From Clostridiaceae bacterium (GTDB lineage: Bacteria; Bacillota; Clostridia; Saccharofermentanales; DTU023): a stretch of 10,890 nucleotides of DNA. This document shows positions 1 through 7,394 of the stretch, one piece after another. Made by a program: the position numbers and the translations under genes. Every line of letters starts with the position of its first letter. Position 1 is the first letter of the stretch. The stretch lies in contig JAAZFK010000008.1 in assembly GCA_012511735.1 (NCBI GenBank), forward strand, positions 1 to 10,890, given 5' to 3'. The notes under the pieces were generated by a model. That model made no database searches and was not told where the DNA came from. It worked only from the letters and a program-made list of their open reading frames with translations.

Positions 1-38
1 ATCAAGCGGGCGAATTTTTGGACAAGCTCTTTATTCAT
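1..38 (-). CDS. Start of a further operon gene, possibly an M29-type aminopeptidase (partial)
   Basis: An ATG at 38-36 opens a frame that stays open to the window edge and reads MNKELVQKFARL. It overlaps the last codons and TAA stop of the upstream DUF4438-like gene by 8 bases (ATGAATAA), which fits the tight spacing of this operon and suggests translational coupling. The ribosome site is weak (GGATTGG about 10 bases upstream), as expected for a coupled gene. The N-terminus resembles that of M29 aminopeptidases (thermophilic metalloprotease family), which often begin with a Lys/Glu-rich helix followed by YARLIV. That resemblance rests on 12 residues only, so the product is a guess. An M20 peptidase or an unrelated protein is possible. 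No catalytic residue lies inside the window. Confidence 0.45.
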   Translation of the reverse strand, partial: MNKELVQKFARL

Positions 39-903
39 GGGATTCAATCCAATCCATATAATGGATCAAGTTGGCTTCAGGATCCAACCGACCTTCAATT
101 TTTCCTGACTTGGAAGACAATACGTTGACAACGCCCGGTCCGTGGCCGGCCAGGACACAATCGCTGTGTACAATTACTCCGATTGAGACCGCACCTTGAA
201 GACGGCCACGGCCAAAGTCATTCCAGCAATCTTGCAGGAGAACCAGATCACCCAGCCGAAGTTGATCGAATCCTTGCTTCCGTGCCATCTCTTCATCGCT
301 TGACATGATGTCGTAGTCACCCCGGTAAGAGTGCATCCCGATGCCGGAGCCCATGAACAGGCCCGGTATCTCCGCTACGACAGGCACTTCAAGGCAGTCA
401 CCTTGGCCAATCTTGACGATTTTATTCAAAAGACGGGGATCCAGGCAATTGATTACCATATCCTCATAACCGGCTACGACTATTCCCTGGCCCCAGGCGC
501 GAATAAGCATGGAGTCTCCTACCATCATGTGATCCAAAGCTGTGGAATTCGGAAAATGGATCATGACATGTTCTGCGCCACTATGTCTGCCTATGACATA
601 ACCCTTTTCTCCCTTTGCATCGCCCTGGGTGACCGTCACCTCATTTCCGATACAGGCCAGGATATTCAGAGCCTCGCTGTCTGCCTTGTTGGGGTTCCAT
701 AAAGAGACTTCAGGTTCGACATGATCTCCGGCCCAACCATAGGCAGGATCCCCCAGCCTCAAGTTATAGGTGATGCCGCCAATGCCGGGCAGGATTCTGG
801 GCCGGCCTGTCCTGTCAACCAGATAACCAGCCTGGGAAGGGTGGCTGATCAAGCCCTGCAGGGAAAGTTGAATCAATCGGTTTTCATTGGTTGTGATCGT
901 CAT
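31..903 (-). CDS. DUF4438-like protein, second copy
   Basis: This is a 290-residue soluble protein with no signal peptide or membrane segment, so it is probably cytoplasmic. It resembles the DUF4438 family (type member Thermotoga TM1086), whose function is not established. Supporting motifs are GGITYN near residues 42-47, GDxxYGWAGDHVEP at about 51-64, LDPR at about 155, YRGDYD near 194-199, and the C-terminal GHGPGV followed by SGKIEGR. It is roughly 40-45% identical by eye to its upstream neighbour, so the two are tandem paralogs. A difference is HVEPEVSL here against HVEPGVSL there. A GGAAGG ribosome site lies 5 bases before the ATG, and the gap to the upstream paralog is 13 bases. Its position after a complete peptide-type transporter suggests a role in handling the imported compound. 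That role is inference. Confidence 0.8.
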   Translation of the reverse strand: MTITTNENRLIQLSLQGLISHPSQAGYLVDRTGRPRILPGIGGITYNLRLGDPAYGWAGDHVEPEVSLWNPNKADSEALNILACIGNEVTVTQGDAKGEKGYVIGRHSGAEHVMIHFPNSTALDHMMVGDSMLIRAWGQGIVVAGYEDMVINCLDPRLLNKIVKIGQGDCLEVPVVAEIPGLFMGSGIGMHSYRGDYDIMSSDEEMARKQGFDQLRLGDLVLLQDCWNDFGRGRLQGAVSIGVIVHSDCVLAGHGPGVVNVLSSKSGKIEGRLDPEANLIHYMDWIESHE

Positions 904-916
904 GTGCCTTCCCTCT

Positions 917-1786
917 TCATATCCGGTCCAGGTACTTATTCAAAGAGGAAGTTTTATCAATTCTTCCGACAATTTGGCCTGTCTGACTTGACATCAAACT
1001 CAAGATCCCCGGTCCCTGGCCGGCAGGCACCGCATCCCCCGTCACAATGAGCCCAATTGTCCTCGCGCCCCGTCGATATCCCGGACTATAGCTGCAATCA
1101 TAATCTTCGATGAGGATCAAATCGCCGATCTTCAAACTCAAAAGGTTATGGCTTTGGAGCAAGGCCATGTCGTCGGTGACCAGGTCAAAATCACCCCGAT
1201 AGGTGTCCATGCCTGTTTTAAAGCCCAGCAATTGCGCTGGCACTTTGGCGGTGACTGGAACCAGTAATTGGTCTCCATCTTTTTCAAGTTCCATCCTGCT
1301 CAGAGTTCGGGGGTCCAGGTGGCTGATCGTGATGGCAGGAAAGTCGGTCAGCTCCAGACCCTGCCCACAGGCTTTAATCAGGATGGTGTCGTCGACATCA
1401 AGGAGTTCAAGGACATCCTGATCAAAATCGAGCAGGACATGACTGGATTTCAGCTCGACGCTGAGGTGTTTACCGATTACGGTTCCCTTATTCCCCTTAG
1501 CCTTTCCGGACATGACGAGTGCGTCATTACCCACACAGCTGAGGATGTTGAGGGCCCGATTATCGTCAGCCCGATCATTGGAAAGAGAAACCCCAGGTTC
1601 GACATGGTCTCCGGCCCAGCCGTAGACACTGTCTCCCAAGCCGACGTTGTAGGTGATTCCTCCGATTTGAGGCAGAACATGAGCTCCTCCCCGGGGATCC
1701 ACCAGATAACCCAGGCACTGCGGATGGTGGATTGTCCCCTGCACAGACAGGACGGGTAGTTTGTCGGCGTTGGTTCGAAGAATCAT
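917..1786 (-). CDS. DUF4438-like protein, first copy
   Basis: This is a 289-residue cytoplasmic-looking protein, apparently of the DUF4438 family. Conserved stretches shared with the adjacent copy are GGITYN (near 42-47), YGWAGDHVEPGVSL (about 55-68), ALNIL, LDPR, YRGDFD and a C-terminal GQGPGI followed by TGQIVGR. The other copy has GHGPG where this one has GQGPG, a His-to-Gln change in a motif that looks conserved. The frame stays open upstream to 1867, but I chose the ATG at 1786. It has a perfect AGGAGG at 1799-1794 with 7-base spacing, overlaps the dppF stop as ATGA, and gives a length matching the paralog. The 27 extra residues of the longer frame lie inside dppF and are not family-like. 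Expression is probably coupled to dppF. The function is unknown. Confidence 0.82.
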   Translation of the reverse strand: MILRTNADKLPVLSVQGTIHHPQCLGYLVDPRGGAHVLPQIGGITYNVGLGDSVYGWAGDHVEPGVSLSNDRADDNRALNILSCVGNDALVMSGKAKGNKGTVIGKHLSVELKSSHVLLDFDQDVLELLDVDDTILIKACGQGLELTDFPAITISHLDPRTLSRMELEKDGDQLLVPVTAKVPAQLLGFKTGMDTYRGDFDLVTDDMALLQSHNLLSLKIGDLILIEDYDCSYSPGYRRGARTIGLIVTGDAVPAGQGPGILSLMSSQTGQIVGRIDKTSSLNKYLDRI

Positions 1787-2742
1787 TCTGCGCCCTCCTG
1801 ATAAAGTACACATTTCACCTGATGACCGGGGAAGGGTTGGTATACGGGGATGTCCTGGCCGAGACATGCTTCATGGGCATGTTTGCACCGGTTGGCAAAC
1901 CGGCATCCGGGGCTTGGCTCAATAGGAGAGGTGACCTCTCCTTTCAAGATTTCCCCCATCGCATGGTCGGGGTCGGGCATGGGGATGGCATCAAGCAGCG
2001 CCTGTGTGTAGGGGTGGAGCGGGCGTTCAAAGAGCTGACGGGAGGAAGAGAGCTCTACACATTGCCCCAGGTACATGACGCCGATGTCATCGCTGATATG
2101 TTTGACCACGGACAAATCGTGTGTGATAAACATATAAGTCAGTCCGAACTCTTCCTGGAGATCCATGAGCATGTTGAGGATCTGGGCCTGGATGGATACA
2201 TCCAGGGCACTGACCGGTTCGTCACACACGATGAAGGCGGGGTCTACTGCCAAGGCGCGTGCCACACCAATCCGCTGACGTCTCCCTCCGTCCAACTCGT
2301 GCGGGTAAGCATTGACCAGACGGCCGGACAGGCCGACCACATTCATCATCTGATAGACGCGCCGGTTGATCTGTTGCTTATCCTCAAGGGTCTTCATGAT
2401 TCGGATGGGTTCGGCGATGATCTCGGATACGGTCATCCTTGGGTTGAGAGACGCGTAAGGATCCTGGAAGATCATCTGCATCTTTTTCCGCATATCCAAC
2501 ATCTTCTTGCGCCCGTAGGTCAGGATATCCTTCCCCTGATAGAGGACCTCTCCTTCTGTCGCATCGGTCAGCCGCAAAATGACACGGCCCAGCGTGCTCT
2601 TGCCGCAGCCGGATTCGCCCACAATCCCGAGCGTTTTCCCCTCTTCGATTGAAAAATCAACTCCATCCACGGCATGGAGTTTCCCCCGGCTTGTATTAAA
2701 ATATTTTCTTAATCCACGTGTTTCAACCAAGAGTTGTGTCAT
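1783..2742 (-). CDS. dppF: Peptide/nickel-type ABC transporter ATPase, DppF/OppF class
   Basis: This 319-residue protein is one of the two cytoplasmic ATPases that power the importer encoded upstream. Walker A is GESGCGKST (42-50), the Q-loop is FQDP (92-95), the signature is LDGGR (150-154), Walker B is FIVCDEP (170-176), and the switch His is in THDL (207-210). The LDGGR form in place of LSGGQ is a familiar variant of the DppF branch and does not suggest inactivity. The C-terminal oligopeptide-transporter extension follows (HPYTQALLDAIP at 243-254), with cysteines 280, 286, 293 and 311. An actinobacterial OppD is reported to bind a [4Fe-4S] cluster in this region. The ATG overlaps the dppD stop as ATGA and has GAGGTG 7 bases upstream. 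The gene is intact. The substrate cannot be read from this subunit. Confidence 0.95.
   Translation of the reverse strand: MTQLLVETRGLRKYFNTSRGKLHAVDGVDFSIEEGKTLGIVGESGCGKSTLGRVILRLTDATEGEVLYQGKDILTYGRKKMLDMRKKMQMIFQDPYASLNPRMTVSEIIAEPIRIMKTLEDKQQINRRVYQMMNVVGLSGRLVNAYPHELDGGRRQRIGVARALAVDPAFIVCDEPVSALDVSIQAQILNMLMDLQEEFGLTYMFITHDLSVVKHISDDIGVMYLGQCVELSSSRQLFERPLHPYTQALLDAIPMPDPDHAMGEILKGEVTSPIEPSPGCRFANRCKHAHEACLGQDIPVYQPFPGHQVKCVLYQEGAE
1794..1799 (-). promoter_or_regulatory. Ribosome binding site setting the start of the first DUF4438-like gene
   Basis: AGGAGG lies 7 bases before the ATG at 1786. It decides the start against the longer open frame beginning at 1867. The site lies within the last codons of dppF. 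Confidence 0.8.
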
Positions 2743-3725
2743 ACGGCTTCACCTCGATTCTCCCCTGTGAACAAGTGGCATTTGATGGCATGGGATGCCC
2801 GCTGGCAATAATCCGGTTCCTGGGCCATACATATCGGCATGCATGCGGGGCACCGGCCAGCGAAGGCACATCCATCCGGCAGGTTGGTCGGATCGGGCAT
2901 GAGGCCTTCGATGGGGCTCAGGCGGCGGGATTCAACCGTCAGCTTGGGGATAGAGCCGAACAAGCCCTCGGTGTAAGGATGATGGTCTTTGTTGTGGAAG
3001 ATATCGTGAACTGTCCCTGATTCAATGATTTTGCCGGCATACATGATGGCGACCATGTCACAAGTCTGAGCGACAACACCCAAATCGTGGGTGATCAGGA
3101 GCATGGAGGTATCCAGTTCGTCTTTCAACTTGGCAATCATCTGCAGAACCTGAGCTTGTATGGTGACATCCAGGGCCGTCGTGGGTTCATCTGCAATCAA
3201 GAGTTCAGGCTCACAAGCCAACGCCATGGCGATCACAATCCTTTGTTTCATCCCTCCGGAAAATTGGTGGGGATATTCCTTTTTTCGGTCAGGCGGAATC
3301 CCTACCATGGCGAAAAGTTCATCCACCCGCTTGTAGAGAGCTCTTCGAGATTGTTTTTTATGGAGCTCCAGAACCTCCTGAACCTGATCACCGACTGTCA
3401 TAACCGGGTTGAGACTGGTCATGGGGTCTTGATAGATCATGGCAATCTTCTCACCCCGAACCCTTCGCATCTCCTCTTCAGACAAATCCATCAGAGAAAC
3501 ACCGTTAAAAAGGATATTTCCTTGATCAACCCGGCTGACCCGGGGAGGTAAAAGCCTCATGATCGACAGGGCTGTGGTCGTTTTGCCCGCTCCCGTTTCT
3601 CCAACCAGTCCTAAGGTCTGTCCTCTCTTCAAGGAGAGGGAAAGGCCATTGACGGCGTAGACGGTTTCATGATCCGTGACATAACGAACCCACAGGTCTT
3701 GAATCGTAAAGAATGCCTCGCTCAT
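2739..3725 (-). CDS. dppD: Peptide/nickel-type ABC transporter ATPase, DppD/OppD class
   Basis: This is the partner ATPase of DppF, 328 residues from the start chosen here. Walker A is GETGAGKT (42-49), the Q-loop is YQDP (98-101), the signature is FSGGM (155-159), Walker B is LLIADEP (175-181), and the switch His is H213 in THDLG. The C-terminal extension has HPYTEGLFGSIP (249-260) and six cysteines (286, 292, 295, 299, 307, 316) in the pattern GCAFAGRCPAC. Some of these could bind a metal cluster as reported for OppD proteins. An alternative TTG start at 3731 adds two residues but abuts AGGAGGAGG directly. The ATG at 3725 has the ideal 6-base spacing, so I prefer it. The gene sits 15 bases after dppC and overlaps dppF by 4 bases. 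Confidence 0.95.
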   Translation of the reverse strand: MSEAFFTIQDLWVRYVTDHETVYAVNGLSLSLKRGQTLGLVGETGAGKTTTALSIMRLLPPRVSRVDQGNILFNGVSLMDLSEEEMRRVRGEKIAMIYQDPMTSLNPVMTVGDQVQEVLELHKKQSRRALYKRVDELFAMVGIPPDRKKEYPHQFSGGMKQRIVIAMALACEPELLIADEPTTALDVTIQAQVLQMIAKLKDELDTSMLLITHDLGVVAQTCDMVAIMYAGKIIESGTVHDIFHNKDHHPYTEGLFGSIPKLTVESRRLSPIEGLMPDPTNLPDGCAFAGRCPACMPICMAQEPDYCQRASHAIKCHLFTGENRGEAV

Positions 3726-3731
3726 GTTCAA

Positions 3732-3740
3732 CCTCCTCCT
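3732..3740 (-). promoter_or_regulatory. Ribosome binding site setting the dppD start
   Basis: AGGAGGAGG fills the gap between the dppC stop (3741-3743) and TTGAACATG. It touches the TTG and lies 6 bases from the ATG, which selects the ATG at 3725 as the true start. Confidence 0.8.
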
Positions 3741-4646
3741 TTAATCCTTCAGGCGCGGATCCAAAGCGTCTCGCAAACCGTCCCCCAGCAGGTTGAGAGA
3801 AAGCGATGTCAAGACGATGGCTAAACCCGGATAGAGGACGAGATAAGGATTGTAGCGCATGAATTCACGGCTCTCGGAAAGCATGGCCCCCCATTCAGGT
3901 GTGGGAGGGATAATACCCAAGCCAATAAAACTGAGACCGGCAACGGCCTTGATCACGCTGGCAACAGACATGGTGATCTCCACGATAATCGGCCCGAAAG
4001 CGTTGGGGAGGACATATTTGCTGATGATTCGGAAGGTTCCCAAACCGGAAGCCTTGGCCGCTTCGATGTATTCATTGCCAATGACGGTGAGAACGGAGGC
4101 CCGCACGATTCGGGCGAAGCCGGGTACATAAGCCACCGTCATGGCGATGATCAGGTTGGGTATGCTTTGGCCCAGCACGGCAACGATGGCAAGGGAAAGC
4201 AGGATGGCCGGGATGCTCATGATGCTGTCCAGGATCCGCATGATGACGCCGTCGATCTTTCCCCCAAAGTAGCCGGCGACCGAACCCAGAATCAATCCGA
4301 CAAAAACGGAAATGGCTGTACAGGAAAATCCAAGGAGCAAAGAGATCCTGGCTCCGTGTATGACGCGGGCGAACAAGTCCCGCCCCTGGGCATCGGTGCC
4401 GAACCAGTGCGTCGAATTGGGCGACTGGAGCCGGTTCATGATATTTTGTTCAATGGCCATGGATTGGTAGTTGCGGATCAGATCAGCAAAGAGGGCCAGA
4501 AGGATGATGGTGGTCAAAACAAAGAGTCCCAACATGGCTGTTTTGCTCTTCTTAAGCCTCCGCCACACTTCAGCGATCTGACTTTTCTTCTTGTATTCCT
4601 CAAAGAGTTCTTCACTGAACTCCCAATTCGCAGTTTTGCTCGTCAT
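3741..4646 (-). CDS. dppC: Peptide/nickel-type ABC transporter permease, DppC/OppC class
   Basis: This 301-residue inner-membrane permease pairs with DppB to form the channel. A hydrophilic N-terminus with a Lys-rich stretch (19-35) precedes a first membrane helix near 37-55, the OppC_N arrangement. The conserved HWFGTDAQGRDLFARVIHGAR block is at 80-100. Further hydrophobic segments lie near 103-126, 142-160, 162-185, 218-240 and 268-288. The EAA coupling loop that contacts the ATPase is EYIEAAKASG with LPN following (192-215). The C-terminus GDGLRDALDPRLKD is typical of the family. The ATG has GAGGT 7 bases upstream, and the gap to dppB is 9 bases. Nothing is truncated. Confidence 0.95.
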   Translation of the reverse strand: MTSKTANWEFSEELFEEYKKKSQIAEVWRRLKKSKTAMLGLFVLTTIILLALFADLIRNYQSMAIEQNIMNRLQSPNSTHWFGTDAQGRDLFARVIHGARISLLLGFSCTAISVFVGLILGSVAGYFGGKIDGVIMRILDSIMSIPAILLSLAIVAVLGQSIPNLIIAMTVAYVPGFARIVRASVLTVIGNEYIEAAKASGLGTFRIISKYVLPNAFGPIIVEITMSVASVIKAVAGLSFIGLGIIPPTPEWGAMLSESREFMRYNPYLVLYPGLAIVLTSLSLNLLGDGLRDALDPRLKD

Positions 4647-4655
4647 GGATTTACC

Positions 4656-5585
4656 TCAGGATGTGTATCTGGCTTTGATGCGGGGATCGATGAAGGCATA
4701 AAGGATGTCGACCAAGAGCATGATCGTGCAAAAGAGGGTCGCCAGAAAGATGGTGATGGCCATGACCTGGGGAATATCCTTCATCTTGATCGCGTTGATC
4801 AAGAGCGTGCCCAGCCCGGGCATGCCAAAGACCTGTTCGATGACAACCGCTCCTCCCAGCAGACCCCCGAAAGACATGCCCATGGAGGTGACTACGGGAA
4901 GCAGGGCATTTTTCAAGGCATGCCGCCAGATGACCTGAGCAGGAGTCGCCCCCTTGCCCCGGGCGGTTCGTACGTAATCCTGGCGAATGGATTCGAGCAT
5001 GGTCGTCCGGGTCATCCTGAGGATGGAGGCAGCGTAGACGACGGAAAGGGTGAAAGTTGGCATGACGTAATGGGCGATGCTCCCAATCCCATTAGGTGGA
5101 AACCAACCCAAGTGAAGGGAGAAAGCCAAAATACAAACCAAGGCCAGCCAAAAAGAGGGGACCGCCGCGATGAAGAGGGCCGAAACCGTGCTGATCATGT
5201 CAAGCTTGGAATATTGCCGGACAGCCGCCAGGACGCCGAGAGGAATCCCGATCAGGATGGTCACTGTAATGGAGGCCAGTGCCAGCTTCAAAGTTGTGGG
5301 GAAGCGGGCAAATATTTCATCAAAGACAGGCTGGTTGTTTTTATAGGATTTACCGAAATCTCCCCTGACAATATTGCCAAGGTACTTGGCGAAGCGTACC
5401 ACGTAAGGGTCGTTGAATCCCAGCTCCTCATTGAGCTTGTCAACTGCTTCCTGGCTGGCTGTCATCCCCAGCATCATGCGGCCGGGATCCCCCGGCGTAA
5501 GTGACGTGATCGTAAAGACAATAAAAATAACACCCAGGATGATGGGAACCATGAGAATCAGCCGTTTGAGGACATACTTGTGCAT
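4656..5585 (-). CDS. dppB: Peptide/nickel-type ABC transporter permease, DppB/OppB class
   Basis: This inner-membrane permease has 309 residues from the chosen start. The N-terminus MHKYVLKRLILMVPIILGV is the family's usual opening and first helix. TPGDP follows at 30-34, then ELGFNDPYVVRFAKYL (54-69) and GDFGKSY (75-81). The EAA-like coupling loop is DYVRTARGKG with ALKNALLP following (203-230). The C-terminal DPRIKARY is also typical. The frame continues to an ATG at 5633 (16 more residues) with its own GGAGAGGGG just upstream, so that start cannot be excluded. I prefer 5585 because GGGGAG lies 8 bases before it and the protein then begins as its relatives do. The gap after the binding-protein gene carries a stem-loop. 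Confidence 0.93.
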   Translation of the reverse strand: MHKYVLKRLILMVPIILGVIFIVFTITSLTPGDPGRMMLGMTASQEAVDKLNEELGFNDPYVVRFAKYLGNIVRGDFGKSYKNNQPVFDEIFARFPTTLKLALASITVTILIGIPLGVLAAVRQYSKLDMISTVSALFIAAVPSFWLALVCILAFSLHLGWFPPNGIGSIAHYVMPTFTLSVVYAASILRMTRTTMLESIRQDYVRTARGKGATPAQVIWRHALKNALLPVVTSMGMSFGGLLGGAVVIEQVFGMPGLGTLLINAIKMKDIPQVMAITIFLATLFCTIMLLVDILYAFIDPRIKARYTS

Positions 5586-5642
5586 GCGCGATGCTCCCCG
5601 ATCTTGATCGAAGAGGAGATGAAGCATCTTCATCCCCTCTCC

Positions 5643-5701
5643 GGGTCAATCGATTCCGGCAGGATATGAGCCGGATGTAATTCTGTTTGTACGTGTGACC
5701 C
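5643..5701 (-). ncRNA. Nested stem-loop between the binding-protein and permease genes
   Basis: In the minus-strand RNA, UCCGGC (5675-5670) pairs with GCCGGA (5660-5655) around a 9-base loop. This hairpin lies inside a second 6-base pairing, GGGUCA (5701-5696) with UGACCC (5648-5643). No U-run follows, so it is not a classic intrinsic terminator. Stem-loops at this position in binding-protein-first operons often protect the 5' transcript or limit distal expression. That role is inferred here. Confidence 0.5.
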
Positions 5702-5709
5702 AAACCTTC

Positions 5710-7284
5710 CTACCAGCTCATGCCCCGCAGGAAAATGTAGGTGGATCCCCAGGCGCGGAAGCCTTTCAGATTGGCATTGGCACCCGACGCCACATGAGCG
5801 TAGTACATGGGGACGATGGGCAACTCTGTCCGGAGGATTTCCTGGATTTGAGCGTACAGATCGGCACGCTTGGCGTCATCCAGTTCCATTCGAGCCTGAA
5901 CCATCAGGTCGTCAACGACGGGATTGGCGTAGCGGGAGAAGTTACCCCATTTGCCGCTCATGATCTTGTCGGTCAGCTCGCTGTCCGCGTCTTCGATCGG
6001 AGCGGAGGAGTTCATGATGATGACATCGTGTTGGTCGGTTACCTGCTTGTCCACCATGGCTGAGAAATCCAAAAGGTCAATTTTGACGTCGATGCCTGAT
6101 TTGGCCATCATGCCCTGGAGGGTTTCCGCTGAGACTTTCCTCAACCCATCTGTCGCCAGGATGGTGAAACTGATCCCGTCAGGGTAGCCCGCCTCGGCAA
6201 GGAGCCGTTTGGCTTCTTCGACATTTTGTTCAAAGGGAGGATAACCTTCCGCATAACCGAAGGTGTCGGGGAAGACCACGTTGCCGGTCTTGGTGCCGCC
6301 GATCCCGTTGAGAACCGCCAGGATGAATTCATCCATATTGATCGAATAGGCAAGCGCCTGGCGTACACGAATATCCTGGAACATTTCCTTGGTCTGGTTC
6401 ATGCACAGGTAGTAGGCATAACGGCCCAGGGTCACATCCACCTGGATATCATCTTTTTCCATGAGCTTGGGGACATCGACGAAGCTCAGATCAGTGTAGA
6501 CGTCTACATCGCCGGTCTCAAGAGCAATGGCACCGCTGCTTTGCTCAGGAATGAACTTGAAGGTAGCTTCCTTGATGGCCGGAGCGCCTCTGTGGTAATC
6601 CTCATTTGCTTCCAGCTTGACGTTGACACCGGAAGTCCATGAAACAAACTTGTAGGGTCCCGTTCCCGCCCCAACCGGGTTGATGGCGAAATTGTCGCCC
6701 GCTTCTTTGGCCAGCTTGGAATTGACCACGTAGAGGTACTTCGAATGCGCGAAGTTCTGCATCATGGGCTTGTAAGGATGCTTCAGCGTCACGTCCAGCG
6801 TGTGTTCGCCGGTTGCCTCAACATGGTCAATGACCCCGGTCGTCTCTTCCCCATAGCCAAGTTCAATGGCCTTTTCAATCGAATAGACGAAATCCTCGGC
6901 GGTCAGGGGATCACCGTTGTGAAATCGAATATCATCGCGCAGGTGGAAGGTGTAGACCAGGCCGTCGTCTGAAATGTCCCAGTCTTTGGCCAGGTTGGCG
7001 ATGATGTTGTTGTCATCGTCGACGTCAACCAGACCATCATAGACGTTACAGACAACTTTTGATCCGGCTGCGTCGTAAGCGGATTGTGGTTCGACAGAGA
7101 CTGGTTCGCCGGCCATGCCGATGACAATGTCTGTCCTCCCGTCTCCCGTCTGACCGGGCGCGTCCGCGCCCGCCGTATCTGACTTCGAGGGAGCGGCTGT
7201 CTGCGCGGGATCTTTACCGGCGCATCCTGTGAGCACCATGACCAGAACCAGCATGATACCAACAGCACCTAATAGTTTCTTCAT
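5710..7284 (-). CDS. Peptide-type ABC transporter substrate-binding lipoprotein (SBP family 5, DppA/OppA-like)
   Basis: This 524-residue protein is the extracytoplasmic receptor of the importer. A Lys-start signal peptide with a hydrophobic core ends in the lipobox LTGC, so C21 is the predicted lipidated residue. A Ser/Thr/Ala/Gly/Asp-rich linker follows to about residue 50. Family-5 signatures are FHLRDDIRFHNGDPLTAEDFVYSIEKA (113-139; key residues LR, FHNG, TAEDF), GAGTGPYKF (205-213) and IRVRQALAYSINMDEF (305-320). Where peptide-binding relatives carry an Asp-Pro-rich W..DYPDP segment, this one reads NSSAPIEDADSEL (425-437), so the ligand may not be a standard dipeptide. The ATG has AGGAGA about 6 bases upstream. 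It ends in TAG. Length and ends look complete. It is probably the most abundant product of the operon. Confidence 0.93.
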   Translation of the reverse strand: MKKLLGAVGIMLVLVMVLTGCAGKDPAQTAAPSKSDTAGADAPGQTGDGRTDIVIGMAGEPVSVEPQSAYDAAGSKVVCNVYDGLVDVDDDNNIIANLAKDWDISDDGLVYTFHLRDDIRFHNGDPLTAEDFVYSIEKAIELGYGEETTGVIDHVEATGEHTLDVTLKHPYKPMMQNFAHSKYLYVVNSKLAKEAGDNFAINPVGAGTGPYKFVSWTSGVNVKLEANEDYHRGAPAIKEATFKFIPEQSSGAIALETGDVDVYTDLSFVDVPKLMEKDDIQVDVTLGRYAYYLCMNQTKEMFQDIRVRQALAYSINMDEFILAVLNGIGGTKTGNVVFPDTFGYAEGYPPFEQNVEEAKRLLAEAGYPDGISFTILATDGLRKVSAETLQGMMAKSGIDVKIDLLDFSAMVDKQVTDQHDVIIMNSSAPIEDADSELTDKIMSGKWGNFSRYANPVVDDLMVQARMELDDAKRADLYAQIQEILRTELPIVPMYYAHVASGANANLKGFRAWGSTYIFLRGMSW

Positions 7285-7323
7285 GTGATTTCTCCTTTTA
7301 TCTGTTCTACCCGTTCACAGCTT

Positions 7324-7341
7324 GAGCCGACTCTCCGGCCC
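7324..7341 (-). ncRNA. Stem-loop between the PLP enzyme and binding-protein genes
   Basis: In the minus-strand RNA, GGGCCG (7341-7336) pairs with CGGCUC (7329-7324), six pairs including one G-U, around the loop GAGAGU. The following bases are AAGCUG, with no U-run, so strong termination is unlikely. It may mark a processing or stability site that separates expression of the enzyme from that of the lipoprotein. I saw no convincing internal promoter in this 110-base gap. Confidence 0.4.
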
Positions 7342-7394
7342 TGTCTGTTCATTGGATATTTGTCGAATGATGAATCCAAGGCAAGTCTCCGATT

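Noticed and set aside
331..1050. Plus-strand open frames opposite the DUF4438-like genes
   Set aside because: The minus-strand frames are conserved paralogs with ribosome sites, and the plus-strand frames do not resemble each other.
1787..1867. N-terminal extension of the first DUF4438-like gene
   Set aside because: The ATG at 1786 has a perfect AGGAGG, and the extension lies inside dppF and is absent from the paralog.
2288..2296. LDGGR signature in DppF as a sign of a dead ATPase
   Set aside because: This is a common variant of the DppF branch, and all other ATPase motifs are intact.
1732..2652. Plus-strand open frame (306 codons) antisense to dppF
   Set aside because: It lies opposite a certain ATPase gene and shows no recognisable motifs.
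4167..5504. Long plus-strand open frame (445 codons) antisense to dppC and dppB
   Set aside because: It mirrors two certain permease genes, has a low-complexity Asp/Gly/His/Gln-rich translation, no ribosome site and no domain.
5440..5703. Readthrough frame after the TAG of the binding-protein gene
   Set aside because: It stays open for about 90 codons but runs out of frame into dppB and has no protein-like character. It does not support TAG recoding.
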